Assembly (NCBI GenBank): GCA_943325195.2
Contig: CALPON020000020.1
Location: 1 to 32,600, forward strand
Reading direction: 5' to 3'
From: Sphingobacterium thalpophilum
Lineage (GTDB): Bacteria; Bacteroidota; Bacteroidia; B-17B0; Aurantibacillaceae
DNA: 32,600 nucleotides
Under the pieces are notes generated by a model. The model saw nothing but the letters and a program-made list of their open reading frames with translations. It made no database searches and was not told the origin of the DNA. Positions within the stretch are counted from its first letter, which is position 1; each line of letters starts with the position of its first letter. The translations under genes and the position numbers were made by a program. Positions 1-7,608 of this stretch are shown piece by piece.

Positions 1-272
1 AGTTCCTGCTGTTCCTGATATTTTATGGCATGAAGGAGTTTTTGAACCTTTCCGCTTTTTTCATACAGAAAGTAGGAACAGGCCATGATGAGTGGTACGC
101 GTCCAGCAAAGGCCATGTACATTGGACTGACAGCCTGTTTGTGATAATTACTGCGGGGCAGATTGATGCGGCAGTGATTGCAGATATGCGTTTCATGACG
201 ATAGAGATTGCGGCTACAGGCTTCGCAATGACGCGGATAAATTAATGACAAAAAATCGTTGATAACTGACAT
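1..272 (-). CDS. ComF family protein (N-terminal part, cut by window edge)
   Basis: The complement of the window start encodes about 90 residues in an open frame that begins with ATG at 272 and runs off the left edge. The N-terminus has a zinc-ribbon arrangement, with CxxC at residues 16/19 and CxxC at 31/34, embedded in a 'LIYPRHCEAC' context. This is the hallmark of ComF-type proteins. The segment near residues 70-85 (YEKSGKVQKLLHAIKY) matches the conserved region that leads into the phosphoribosyltransferase-like domain. Family members are cytoplasmic and linked to DNA uptake (ComFC) or annotated as amidophosphoribosyltransferases. The catalytic part lies outside the window. The gene is divergent from the coiled-coil gene at 316, and a TACCTTAG box sits 10 nt upstream of the ATG. 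I am confident of the family but not of a role in competence. Confidence 0.85.
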   Translation of the reverse strand, partial: MSVINDFLSLIYPRHCEACSRNLYRHETHICNHCRINLPRSNYHKQAVSPMYMAFAGRVPLIMACSYFLYEKSGKVQKLLHAIKYQEQQE

Positions 273-279
273 TGGGTAC

Positions 280-311
280 TTGCTAAGGTACTGATTTTGA
301 TTGTAATTTTG
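280..311 (+). promoter_or_regulatory. Putative promoter (-33 TTG, -7 TAATTTTG) of the coiled-coil gene
   Basis: TAATTTTG at 304-311 matches TAnnTTTG exactly. A TTG at 280-282 lies 21 nt upstream, within the 17-23 nt spacing reported for this phylum. The box ends only 4 nt before the ATG at 316, which suggests a leaderless transcript. The -33 region overlaps the divergent ComF promoter. Confidence 0.5.
283..290 (-). promoter_or_regulatory. Putative -7 box for the ComF gene
   Basis: The minus strand reads TACCTTAG, one mismatch from the Bacteroidota -7 consensus TAnnTTTG, and ends 10 nt before the ATG at 272. It lies between two divergent genes. No clear -33 element was found. Confidence 0.4.
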
Positions 312-315
312 AAGT

Positions 316-1248
316 ATGACAGAAGAAAAGCAGGAACAAAAGCAGGAACAAAAGCGCCGCAAGGGACTCCTCTTATGGTACATCATTATTTTTTTGATGA
401 TTACAAATGTGCTGACGCTGTGGCTCTGGCAGACATCGGAGCGGGAAATTGTCCGCGAAAAAATTATCACGAAAGAAGTGCAGGGAGAGAAAGCCAATCT
501 GCAAGAAGATTTATTGGCCCTGCGGGATGAGTATGCAGCGCTGCAGACCACTGATCAATTAATGCAGGCGGATATTGATGCCAAGAAATTGCGGATTGAG
601 GAATTGATGAAGGAGGCCGAAAAGCATAAAGGCGATGCCTATATCATCAAAAAGCTACGCGAAGAAACAAAGACCCTGCGTCAAATCATGATCGGGTATG
701 TACATACGATTGACTCCTTGGGCACGCTGAATAAAAGTCTAGTTGCGGAAAAAAAATCAGTCCTAAAACAACTCGATGTCGAAAAAGAAAAACAGACGAC
801 GCTTATTAAAGAAAAAGATCAATTAAAATCGACCATTGCCAAAGGTAGTATTCTCAGTTGTTTCAAAGTGTCGGCTCAACCGGTAAGTTATAAGCGGGGG
901 GGGAAAAAGGAAAGCGAAACAAATAAGGCCAAGCGCACAGAAAAAGTGAAAGTCTCTTTTACGCTCGGGGAAAATAAAATTGCAAGGGCAGGGGAGAAGA
1001 CCGTCTTCGTAAGAATCATGACGCCTGATGGAAAAGAAATGGCAAAGAGCTATGATGATAATTGCAAATTTGTGTTTAATCAAAGCACTGGTTATTTTGC
1101 AGGAAAAGAAGTCCTTAATTACGCCAACACCGAAATTAGCGGAGTCACCTATTGCGAAGGCCAAGGTGAGTTTGTGGCCGGCACCTATCTGGTCGAAATC
1201 ACCTGCGATGGGGTGGTGATTGGTAATACGAGCTTTAAGCTGGACTAA
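316..1248 (+). CDS. Membrane-anchored coiled-coil protein of unknown function
   Basis: This is a 310-residue protein that I cannot assign to a named family. A basic, Gln-rich N-terminus (two copies of KQEQ encoded by a 12-bp tandem repeat) is followed by one strong membrane segment at about residues 18-38. A long heptad-like, Glu/Lys/Leu-rich coiled coil follows at roughly 43-177. The last ~130 residues are richer in beta-type sequence and Gly/Thr and end in a compact domain with three Cys residues. The basic side before the membrane segment predicts an inner-membrane anchor with the coiled coil in the periplasm. Proteins with this layout recur as hypotheticals in Bacteroidota. A G8 tract lies at the coiled-coil/C-domain junction (896-903). 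The gene stands alone, divergent from comF. Confidence 0.8.
   Translation: MTEEKQEQKQEQKRRKGLLLWYIIIFLMITNVLTLWLWQTSEREIVREKIITKEVQGEKANLQEDLLALRDEYAALQTTDQLMQADIDAKKLRIEELMKEAEKHKGDAYIIKKLREETKTLRQIMIGYVHTIDSLGTLNKSLVAEKKSVLKQLDVEKEKQTTLIKEKDQLKSTIAKGSILSCFKVSAQPVSYKRGGKKESETNKAKRTEKVKVSFTLGENKIARAGEKTVFVRIMTPDGKEMAKSYDDNCKFVFNQSTGYFAGKEVLNYANTEISGVTYCEGQGEFVAGTYLVEITCDGVVIGNTSFKLD
327..355 (+). repeat. 12-bp tandem repeat, about 2.4 copies
   Basis: The unit aaagcaggaaca is repeated in frame and encodes the repeated Lys-Gln-Glu-Gln stretch just before the membrane segment. Because the period is a multiple of three, copy-number change would not shift the frame. Confidence 0.7.
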
Positions 1249-1416
1249 TCAAAAAGGAGTACTGCCCGGAATACCGTCCAGCAATTGTTCCGGAAGCGCT
1301 TCCTGCAGGCCTGTCGGCTTATTCGCAGTTTTCTCGTCAAAACTGTTGGATCTTTTAGCTGAGTTTATAACGCCTAGATAGTACAGCGGCTTTAACAGTT
1401 GTAGTGGATAATCCAT
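1249..1416 (-). CDS. Possible small ORF, 55 residues, unknown
   Basis: On the minus strand an ATG at 1416 opens a 55-codon frame ending in TGA at 1249-1251, directly against the TAA of the upstream plus-strand gene (1246-1248). The predicted peptide starts MDYPLQLLKPLYYLG and is hydrophilic afterwards, with no Cys, His or Trp. It has no signal peptide or family signature that I recognise. Support: the stop-to-stop abutment copies other convergent pairs in this window, codon use resembles that of neighbouring genes, and the ORF fills about two thirds of an otherwise empty gap. Against: a 55-codon frame can arise by chance and I see no ribosome binding site. Confidence 0.3.
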   Translation of the reverse strand: MDYPLQLLKPLYYLGVINSAKRSNSFDEKTANKPTGLQEALPEQLLDGIPGSTPF

Positions 1417-1495
1417 GAGGCGGGCACGTGTTTTACATGGCCAGTTTTTTTTCTTCCTTTTTTTTTAATAGTTTTAGTTTTTTGAAACAATAACT

Positions 1496-3364
1496 ATGAC
1501 TATTTCCAACCGTTTTTCTCTTACGGCCCTTTCTGTCTGGATGGGTAGCGCTCTTCTTTTTTCACAGCAGCCTGCGCAAAATCCCTGCGGCACTATTTCA
1601 CCGGATCAGCAGTGGGAGCAAGCCTTTCAGAAAGAAATAGCTCAGAAATTTCCCACTGCAGCTTCTCGTCAGCAACCTTCCGTGTATACCATTCCTGTTA
1701 TCATACACGTGATTCATGGTGGGCAGCCCGTAGGCACTTATCCTAACCTGGCACAGGGACAGCTCCTATCGCAGGTAAAAGTCCTGAACGATGATTTCGG
1801 AGGAATTGGTTATAATTTTGGAAATTATAATGGCCAGGCTTTTGCCAACTGGGCAGTTAACGAGGCACTGGCAGCCAATAGCACCGATGGACTTGGTCGC
1901 GTGAAAATCGCGAATTGTATGGTGCAATTTTGCCTGGCGACCAAAGACACCAATGGTAATGTTTTACCGGAGCCTGGAATAGACCGCATTAATTACGTCA
2001 CCAAAGGCTGGTCCAATCCCTACAGCATGAATAGTTATGCTTCTTTTAAAAGTCTGATCGACAATACCATTAAACCACAAACTATCTGGAACGTGTCTCG
2101 CTACATGAACATTTGGGTGACGGACGAGAATTTACAGGCCGCTGGGGGTTTGCTTGGCTATGCCACCTTTCCGCCATTAACCGGCCTAAGTGGTTTAACC
2201 GGAAGTTTCGGCACCGCCAATACAGATGGTTTTTGGTGTTATGCCAAAGCGTTTGGTTCAGTGGATCAATTTCCTTCGGGGACGTATTACAGCGGCAATA
2301 ATAGGGGGCGGACGTCCACACATGAAATCGGACATTACCTTGGTCTGCGCCATGTTTGGGGAGATGGCACCTGCGCGACAGATTATTGTGCTGATACACC
2401 GCCTGCAAGCGATAAAAATTTTAACGCCCCCAACTATCCTTACAAGGTCAATAGCTGCTCAGGCAATGCGCCGGATGGTGAAATGTTTATGAATTTCATG
2501 GACTATACCAATGACGATGCGAAGTACATGTACACGGCAGATCAAGGCTTGCGCGTGCAGACCGCTATGGCCGCCAGTCCCTATCGCAAATTTCTTGGGA
2601 CTCATAACCTCTGTACTGTGCAGCAGTATTCGGCGAGCAGTGCCTTCCGAGCGCCTGTATCGGTTTGCGGAACAAGTGCAGCCATTACGCTGACCAATCA
2701 GTCTTCTGGCACGCCTGTGCCGAGCTTCACTTGGAATGTGAGTGGGGGCGCCCTTCTCAGTCCCGGTGCCAATTCGCCTTATGCTTCGGTTATTTTTCCT
2801 TCTTCAGGAAGTTACACGGTTACCTTGACGGCAAATAATGGCACCCTGAGTACTTCACAGCGTGTGATTAATGTTACCGTCCCTTCTGTCACCATCTCCG
2901 GGGCACAGCACTATGAGTGTGAGGGCAAGGAACTTGTCCTCAGTGCCAGTGGTGGCATTGCATTCAGCTGGTTTCCGGGGGCACAGCAGTCGCCTTCTAT
3001 TGGTGTAACGGTCGCCGGTATTATGACCTATACTGTCAACAGTTATGGCGCTGGTAATTGTAATACGAGTTCAGTGATTATGATTGAAGCGCAAGATTGC
3101 TCGGGGCTTGCGGAATGGCAGTCGGCCTCCTCCGCGCTTCAGATAGCGCCCAATCCTGCACAGAATCTGGTAAAAGTAAGTCACAGCACACTGGGCGGTA
3201 CTTTAAGCCTGAAGGATGTGAGCGGGAAAACACTGTTGCTCCGTGAAGTGCGCAGCGGAGAGACCAGTACTGAAATTCAGGTCGCTGACCTGCTGCCCGG
3301 CTTCTACTTCGTTAACTGGCAAGGCACCGAGGGACAACAGTCCCGCGTCCTGATTAGGGAATAA
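1496..3364 (+). CDS. Secreted M43-family (cytophagalysin-like) zinc metalloprotease with PKD domain and T9SS sorting domain
   Basis: This 622-residue extracellular protease starts with a signal peptide (about residues 1-23). The catalytic domain carries the extended zinc motif HEIGHYLGLRHVWGD at 276-290, with ligands H276, H280 and H286 and catalytic E277. A Met-turn (MNFMDY, 332-337) completes the metzincin signature of the M43 pappalysin/cytophagalysin family. Four Cys between about 293 and 322 could form the disulfides typical of the family. A PKD-like beta domain follows at about 390-460 and a second Ig-like stretch at about 465-530. The last ~75 residues (from LQIAPNPAQN) form a type A T9SS C-terminal sorting domain. 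Export by Sec and then the type IX machinery is therefore expected. The gene is monocistronic, with no T9SS component nearby. The substrate is unknown. Confidence 0.93.
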   Translation: MTISNRFSLTALSVWMGSALLFSQQPAQNPCGTISPDQQWEQAFQKEIAQKFPTAASRQQPSVYTIPVIIHVIHGGQPVGTYPNLAQGQLLSQVKVLNDDFGGIGYNFGNYNGQAFANWAVNEALAANSTDGLGRVKIANCMVQFCLATKDTNGNVLPEPGIDRINYVTKGWSNPYSMNSYASFKSLIDNTIKPQTIWNVSRYMNIWVTDENLQAAGGLLGYATFPPLTGLSGLTGSFGTANTDGFWCYAKAFGSVDQFPSGTYYSGNNRGRTSTHEIGHYLGLRHVWGDGTCATDYCADTPPASDKNFNAPNYPYKVNSCSGNAPDGEMFMNFMDYTNDDAKYMYTADQGLRVQTAMAASPYRKFLGTHNLCTVQQYSASSAFRAPVSVCGTSAAITLTNQSSGTPVPSFTWNVSGGALLSPGANSPYASVIFPSSGSYTVTLTANNGTLSTSQRVINVTVPSVTISGAQHYECEGKELVLSASGGIAFSWFPGAQQSPSIGVTVAGIMTYTVNSYGAGNCNTSSVIMIEAQDCSGLAEWQSASSALQIAPNPAQNLVKVSHSTLGGTLSLKDVSGKTLLLREVRSGETSTEIQVADLLPGFYFVNWQGTEGQQSRVLIRE

Positions 3365-3413
3365 AGGAGTAGAAGGGAGTTTTTACAGCAACCGGGATTT
3401 TTTTTAAGAAAAA

Positions 3414-3899
3414 CTACTGTCGCCCCGGAGGCACTGGCACTTCACCCTGCAGGCAGGGAAGTGACCAGTCACACACTTTCACGATGGGCTGAAGTACCTG
3501 GCACTCGTATTTTTTTTTCGTAACGGTGACCTGAAAGGTCGACTTCTCCCATTCTTCCCGCAGGCAGAGTTTGTCGAAGTTCTCAATCGGCAGATTATTA
3601 GGCGTATATAGACGATAGCGCCAGGCTTCGTATATTTTATACCTGCCTTTTTTTAATTTTAAATGAAGTTTTCCTTCTGCATCTGTTCGCACCGAATCAC
3701 TTCTGCCATCATCGGAAAGCCAGATAAAAGTAGCGTTGCTTAAGGGCTTTGGTGTGGCGGCTTCTTTTTCCATTTCCTCCGTCGGCCTGGCCCCGCCGCA
3801 GTATGGCCGGGTGTAGGAAACAGGAATTTCGACACGTACTTTCTGCGCTGAAAGACTCAGCGGCAGGGCGAGAAGCAGGAGCAGACGATTTAATTGCAT
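3414..3899 (-). CDS. Small secreted Cys-containing protein, carboxypeptidase-regulatory-like fold, unknown function
   Basis: ATG at 3899 gives about 161 residues starting MQLNRLLLLLALPLSLSAQ, a clean signal peptide. TTG and GTG codons just upstream are less likely starts. The mature part begins with a PYCGGARPTEEM motif seen in small secreted Bacteroidota proteins. It continues with a segment (about residues 55-95) containing a TDAEGKLHLKLKKGRYKIYE-type pattern typical of transthyretin-like domains. Five Cys suggest disulfides outside the cytoplasm. The gene is last in an operon, 14 nt after the TonB-dependent receptor stop, so a periplasmic or surface helper of that receptor is a reasonable but unproven inference. 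It is convergent with the M43 protease gene. Confidence 0.75.
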   Translation of the reverse strand: MQLNRLLLLLALPLSLSAQKVRVEIPVSYTRPYCGGARPTEEMEKEAATPKPLSNATFIWLSDDGRSDSVRTDAEGKLHLKLKKGRYKIYEAWRYRLYTPNNLPIENFDKLCLREEWEKSTFQVTVTKKKYECQVLQPIVKVCDWSLPCLQGEVPVPPGRQ

Positions 3900-3913
3900 C
3901 ACCAAATATAGTT

Positions 3914-6280
3914 TTAAAAAAGAATCCGGTACTGTGGAATCACGAAAAAGCGCAGCTGATAATCTGTCTTCACTTGCTGATTGAGAATATCGTACGATTG
4001 TTGAAAGACGTTCAGATGGCGGGTGACATTCTGTATATCAATAGTGAATTCGTGTGTTAATCTTTTACTGTTATACCGGTAGCCGGGTTTCACATCAAGG
4101 CGGAAATAATCAGAGTACTTTTCGCTGAAAGCTCTGTTGACATCAAGTACTTCGCGGTTTTGCGCTATACTGGCAGCCAAGTTGATGGGGGTATAATATT
4201 TACCACCGGAGTAGGTGCCACGTGCATCCAAGCTAATGGCGTGGTGTTGTCCCAGCCGGATCTCTTTTCCGCAAAGCAGATTCAATACATAATTGCCGTT
4301 AAATGCAGTGTTTCGCAGTATCTGATCACTGCCTTTGTATTTACTGTCAAACAGACTGGCGGTCCACAAAAAATAATAGCCTTTACTAAAAAACTTCTCT
4401 AACGTTACCTCCAGGCCGTAATTAAATCCCGTGCCTCGGCTAACGAGGTTGTTCACGTTGGGACTGTTGAAGTCCGCTCCCAGATTTAATGCAGAGAAAT
4501 ACGAGGGATCCGATTTGACCGGTGCACGGTAGATGTACTGATAGTAGACTTCAGATTTAAAACGAAAATTGTTGCCAAGCGCTTGATCATAGGCCATGAC
4601 ACTATGTGCAGCACGCGTAAAATCGAGGCCGCGGTTGGTTTCTCTTCTTAGGCCTCCGCTGCTATCACTTGCAAAATAAATATACATGGGTTGCAGCTGA
4701 CTATGCAGTCCGGCCCCAAAACTAAGCGCCTGTTTATTATTAAAATTATAACGCAGTCCGCAGCGGGGTTCCAGACTTTGTGATCCGTTGAGTCCGAAGT
4801 ATTGATTATGCAAACCTCCTGTAATCATAAAGCGGTCACTAAATTTATGCTGCCATTGCGCAAAGGCACGCAGTAAAGTGCTACTGCCGCTATAATCACG
4901 CAAGGTGACAAAGGTGTTGTTACCGAAATAAAAATCATTACTATCCACAAATAACGTTTGGTATAAATCTAAATACACCCCAGCATTAAAAAAGTCACGT
5001 GCACTGAATTTTCGGTTGTAGATGGAATTTACCGAGTACTTGATGTTTCGCGTGGTTTGCCGGTACTCTGGTTTTAAATTTTTAAAGGTGTGAAAGCTGG
5101 TGTCTATGCGATCGGCCTGAATAAGGTTGATGTTCGCACTGAGACCGACATTGGTTTTTAGATAGGCATTGTTTTTAAAGAGATAAGTGTGTGTCAAGCC
5201 CGTAGCGCCGACATTGGAGCGGAAATAAGTGTCTCTCGCACTAATGCCGAAGAGATTTTGCCCCGCTTTTTTATCACTCTCCAGCAAAGCCACATAACTT
5301 AAACCACCGATGCCCCACCATGAGAATTTGCCTGCTTTTTTTGTGATGAAATCCGTTTTGAAGGTCAGATCCTGATATTGCGGAATCGCTGCGCCGGTTC
5401 CGAAATCAATGTTGAGTGCGTTAAAGACACTGAGGGTAGAGTAACGGTAATTAATCAGGAAGCTGGCATTTTTCCCCTTTCTAAAGGGCCCTTCTGCGCC
5501 CAATTCAAAACCATTAAATCCAACCTGGGCTAGGAACTCTCTTTTATCTCTGTTGCCTTGTCGCATCTTCAAGTCAAATACGCCGGAGGTGGCATTGCCA
5601 TAATCTGCTGCAAAAGCACCCGTCATAAAATCTGAATTTTCGAGGGTGTTGTTATTGAGAATACTGATGGGACCGCCTGTGGATCCAGCATTTCCGAAAT
5701 GATTGGGATTAGGAATGTCCAATCCGTTCAAGCGCCAAAGAATACCGGTTGGGGAATTTCCACGGATAATAATATCATTGCGTGAATCATTGGTGCCGCT
5801 GACCCCAGCAAAATTTGCGGCCATACGAGCTGGATCATTTCTGCTTCCTGCATAACGCGCCGCTTCTTCAGCACTGAAGACACGTGCACTCACAGTGCTC
5901 ATTTTATTATTGGTTTTTGTTTTATCCTGCTCACCGGTGATGACAACTTCTTCTGCCTGAATCACACTTTCTTCCAACTCTATATTGAGTATGGCTTCTT
6001 TACCGGCATTGAGAATAACGCTGACTGTTTTCTCCCGATAACCAAGGTACTGAAAACGAATTTGCAGCCGTCCCAATGGCACCTTTTGTAAGCGGAACTG
6101 CCCGTCTGCATCGGTGATGACCCCAATGACAGGTGTAATGCCTTCCACCTGCACAGCCACACCCGGCAAAGCCGATTGACTTTGCTTATCCACCACGCTC
6201 CCTTTAATGGTTTGGGTGAGGGATTGACTCAGTAGGTTGCTGCTAAAAGCCAGCAGAAAGAGGAAGCTGAAAGTGCGCAT
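3914..6280 (-). CDS. TonB-dependent outer-membrane receptor with N-terminal CarboxypepD_reg-like domain
   Basis: The protein has 788 residues. A signal peptide (1-18) is followed by a carboxypeptidase-regulatory-like domain at about 22-105 (GSVVDKQSQSALPGVAV ... DADGQFRLQKVPLG). The plug domain lies at about 115-245 and includes NDIIIRGNSPTGILWRLNGL and DYGNATSGVFD. The remainder is an aromatic-rich beta-barrel ending in a terminal Phe, as expected for outer-membrane assembly. Such receptors import a ligand across the outer membrane using TonB energy. The ligand cannot be told from sequence. No SusD partner is encoded next to it, so it is not a standard SusCD pair. The ATG directly follows the TGA of the upstream SDR gene, so the two are co-transcribed. 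Confidence 0.92.
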   Translation of the reverse strand: MRTFSFLFLLAFSSNLLSQSLTQTIKGSVVDKQSQSALPGVAVQVEGITPVIGVITDADGQFRLQKVPLGRLQIRFQYLGYREKTVSVILNAGKEAILNIELEESVIQAEEVVITGEQDKTKTNNKMSTVSARVFSAEEAARYAGSRNDPARMAANFAGVSGTNDSRNDIIIRGNSPTGILWRLNGLDIPNPNHFGNAGSTGGPISILNNNTLENSDFMTGAFAADYGNATSGVFDLKMRQGNRDKREFLAQVGFNGFELGAEGPFRKGKNASFLINYRYSTLSVFNALNIDFGTGAAIPQYQDLTFKTDFITKKAGKFSWWGIGGLSYVALLESDKKAGQNLFGISARDTYFRSNVGATGLTHTYLFKNNAYLKTNVGLSANINLIQADRIDTSFHTFKNLKPEYRQTTRNIKYSVNSIYNRKFSARDFFNAGVYLDLYQTLFVDSNDFYFGNNTFVTLRDYSGSSTLLRAFAQWQHKFSDRFMITGGLHNQYFGLNGSQSLEPRCGLRYNFNNKQALSFGAGLHSQLQPMYIYFASDSSGGLRRETNRGLDFTRAAHSVMAYDQALGNNFRFKSEVYYQYIYRAPVKSDPSYFSALNLGADFNSPNVNNLVSRGTGFNYGLEVTLEKFFSKGYYFLWTASLFDSKYKGSDQILRNTAFNGNYVLNLLCGKEIRLGQHHAISLDARGTYSGGKYYTPINLAASIAQNREVLDVNRAFSEKYSDYFRLDVKPGYRYNSKRLTHEFTIDIQNVTRHLNVFQQSYDILNQQVKTDYQLRFFVIPQYRILF

Positions 6281-6979
6281 TCAGGGGGTTGTTGAAGAAA
6301 CGGGAAGGGTTTTCCCATTGTAATAAATAAAAGCAGTGAGTGCAAAGTGACTAATGTATGCCCCCATCTGAGCAGGGGAAAGGGGTGCGCGGAAACCTGG
6401 AAAGGCTTGTGCCAGCATCTCAGTCTGCACGCTGCCAATAGCCAAGCAGTTGACGCTGATTTTCTGCGGTTTTAATTCCTCTGCAAGGCATTCTGACAAA
6501 CAGGCCAGCGCACCTTTGCTGCTGCTATAGGCACTCAGTCCGCTAAATTTAGAGCTACCTTGAACCCCGCCCATACTGCCGATGTTGACAATGTGCGCAT
6601 CGCCCTTTTTACTGAAATGAGGCAGCAGAGCCTGTATCAGAAGGAATGGCGTAAATACGTTGGTGTGGTATACCGCGGCTAGTTCTGCGGCCCGTATCGT
6701 CTGAAATGGTTTATTGACCAGGGCACCCGCATTATTGATGAGGAGGCGCACGGGCTTGTTGAGTCGCTCTACGAGTTTAACCAGACGCTGAATGCCGCCC
6801 TTTTTGCTGATATCGGCTTTGAGGGCCAGTACGTTCAATAGATTATCTTTTTTAATCCGTTTTTCCAGTCCTCGCGTGTCCCTGCTAACTGCCAGGACCA
6901 TGATTTGTGGGTTCTTTGCTAATTCTATGACTGTTTCGAGACCTATTCCTCTGGAAGAACCTGTGACAATGGCAAGCAT
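6281..6979 (-). CDS. SDR-family NAD(P)-dependent oxidoreductase
   Basis: This 232-residue classical short-chain dehydrogenase is close to the usual ~250. The cofactor motif TGSSRGIG is at 6-13 and the structural NNAG at 82-85. The catalytic triad is intact, with S135 (NIGSMGG), Y151 and K155 (YSSSK). The C-terminus is shorter than usual, so substrate specificity is not predictable. It is the first gene of an operon whose next gene, the TonB-dependent receptor, starts at the base after its stop codon. That suggests, without proof, that the reductase acts on something related to the imported ligand. The gene is divergent from a small outer-membrane barrel gene, with only 35 bp between the two starts. 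Confidence 0.92.
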   Translation of the reverse strand: MLAIVTGSSRGIGLETVIELAKNPQIMVLAVSRDTRGLEKRIKKDNLLNVLALKADISKKGGIQRLVKLVERLNKPVRLLINNAGALVNKPFQTIRAAELAAVYHTNVFTPFLLIQALLPHFSKKGDAHIVNIGSMGGVQGSSKFSGLSAYSSSKGALACLSECLAEELKPQKISVNCLAIGSVQTEMLAQAFPGFRAPLSPAQMGAYISHFALTAFIYYNGKTLPVSSTTP

Positions 6980-6997
6980 TTTTGTATTTTTATGCAG

Positions 6998-7005
6998 CGA
7001 AGATA
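6998..7005 (-). promoter_or_regulatory. Putative -7 box of the SDR-TonB operon
   Basis: The minus strand reads TATCTTCG, 18 nt upstream of the ATG at 6979. It differs from TAnnTTTG only by C for T in the seventh position, the same variant seen upstream of the SWIM gene and gmd in this window. Confidence 0.35.
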
Positions 7006-7014
7006 CTTTATTAA

Positions 7015-7608
7015 ATGAAAGCTCCGATGAGGAAACACCGTCTTTTATTCTCTCTCCTGTTCCTGCTAAGTCTGTCCATTAACGCTCAGGTGGATGAAGT
7101 GTATACCGGAAGTGCGGACCCTCTGCCCAAAAAAGAAAAACACTTTATGCTAGATGAGAAATGGCGGGAGAATCTGGTCTGGGGTGGAAATTTTCAGTGC
7201 TGGTTCGGAAATCCGACCTATATCTACCTTTCACCGGGACTGGGATATACTTTTTTTGAACATCTTCAGTTGGGACTGGGTTTAATATACAACCACACCA
7301 GTTATCAGACCCGCGGCACGTTATATAAACAAAATATTTACGGGGGTCATTCTTATGTCCGCTATTTGTTCGCGGAAAATCTGTTTCTGCAATTGCAGTT
7401 TGATAAATTAAAGCAACCAGATTTATTTTCAATCGATCCCAATGCCAAGCGCTGGGTGAATTATATGGTCGGTGGTTTTGGACTGCGCCAGCCTATGGGA
7501 GAGAAACTGGCCCTGAGTACCTCTATTCTTTATAATTTCCGTCGGGACCCTTTATCCATTTATCCCGGTGGTTTTATTATTCAATTCGGCGTTGTTGGTC
7601 AGTTCTGA
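7015..7608 (+). CDS. Small outer-membrane beta-barrel protein, unknown function
   Basis: The protein has 197 residues. The ATG at 7015 is used here. A second ATG at 7024 gives a more compact signal peptide (MRKHRLLFSLLFLLSLSINAQ) and may be the real start. After cleavage the protein shows repeated alternating hydrophobic/aromatic strands (YIYLSPGLGYTFF, LQLGLGLIYNHTSYQ, SYVRYLFAENLFLQLQF, GGFIIQFGVVGQF) and ends in Phe, as in 8-stranded outer-membrane barrels of about 170-200 residues. No enzymatic motif is visible. Its stop codon shares the TGATCA palindrome with the stop of the convergent protease gene, with no intergenic base. Confidence 0.8.
   Translation: MKAPMRKHRLLFSLLFLLSLSINAQVDEVYTGSADPLPKKEKHFMLDEKWRENLVWGGNFQCWFGNPTYIYLSPGLGYTFFEHLQLGLGLIYNHTSYQTRGTLYKQNIYGGHSYVRYLFAENLFLQLQFDKLKQPDLFSIDPNAKRWVNYMVGGFGLRQPMGEKLALSTSILYNFRRDPLSIYPGGFIIQFGVVGQF

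Noticed and set aside
30-245. 71-codon plus-strand frame at the window start
   Set aside because: It is antisense to the ComF zinc-ribbon coding region, whose cysteine pattern is clear.
823-1164. 113-codon minus-strand frame inside the coiled-coil gene
   Set aside because: It is antisense to a continuous plus-strand gene and has Phe/Cys-rich, low-complexity composition typical of shadows.
1301-1312. GGAAGCGCTTCC palindrome in the 1249-1495 gap
   Set aside because: It has no T-tract and lies within the possible small ORF; a 12-bp palindrome alone is not evidence of a site.
3378-3415. AGTTTTT/AAAAACT inverted repeat between the M43 protease and the small secreted protein
   Set aside because: The stem is only 7 bp and nearly all A/T, with a 24-nt loop, so it is too weak to call a terminator.
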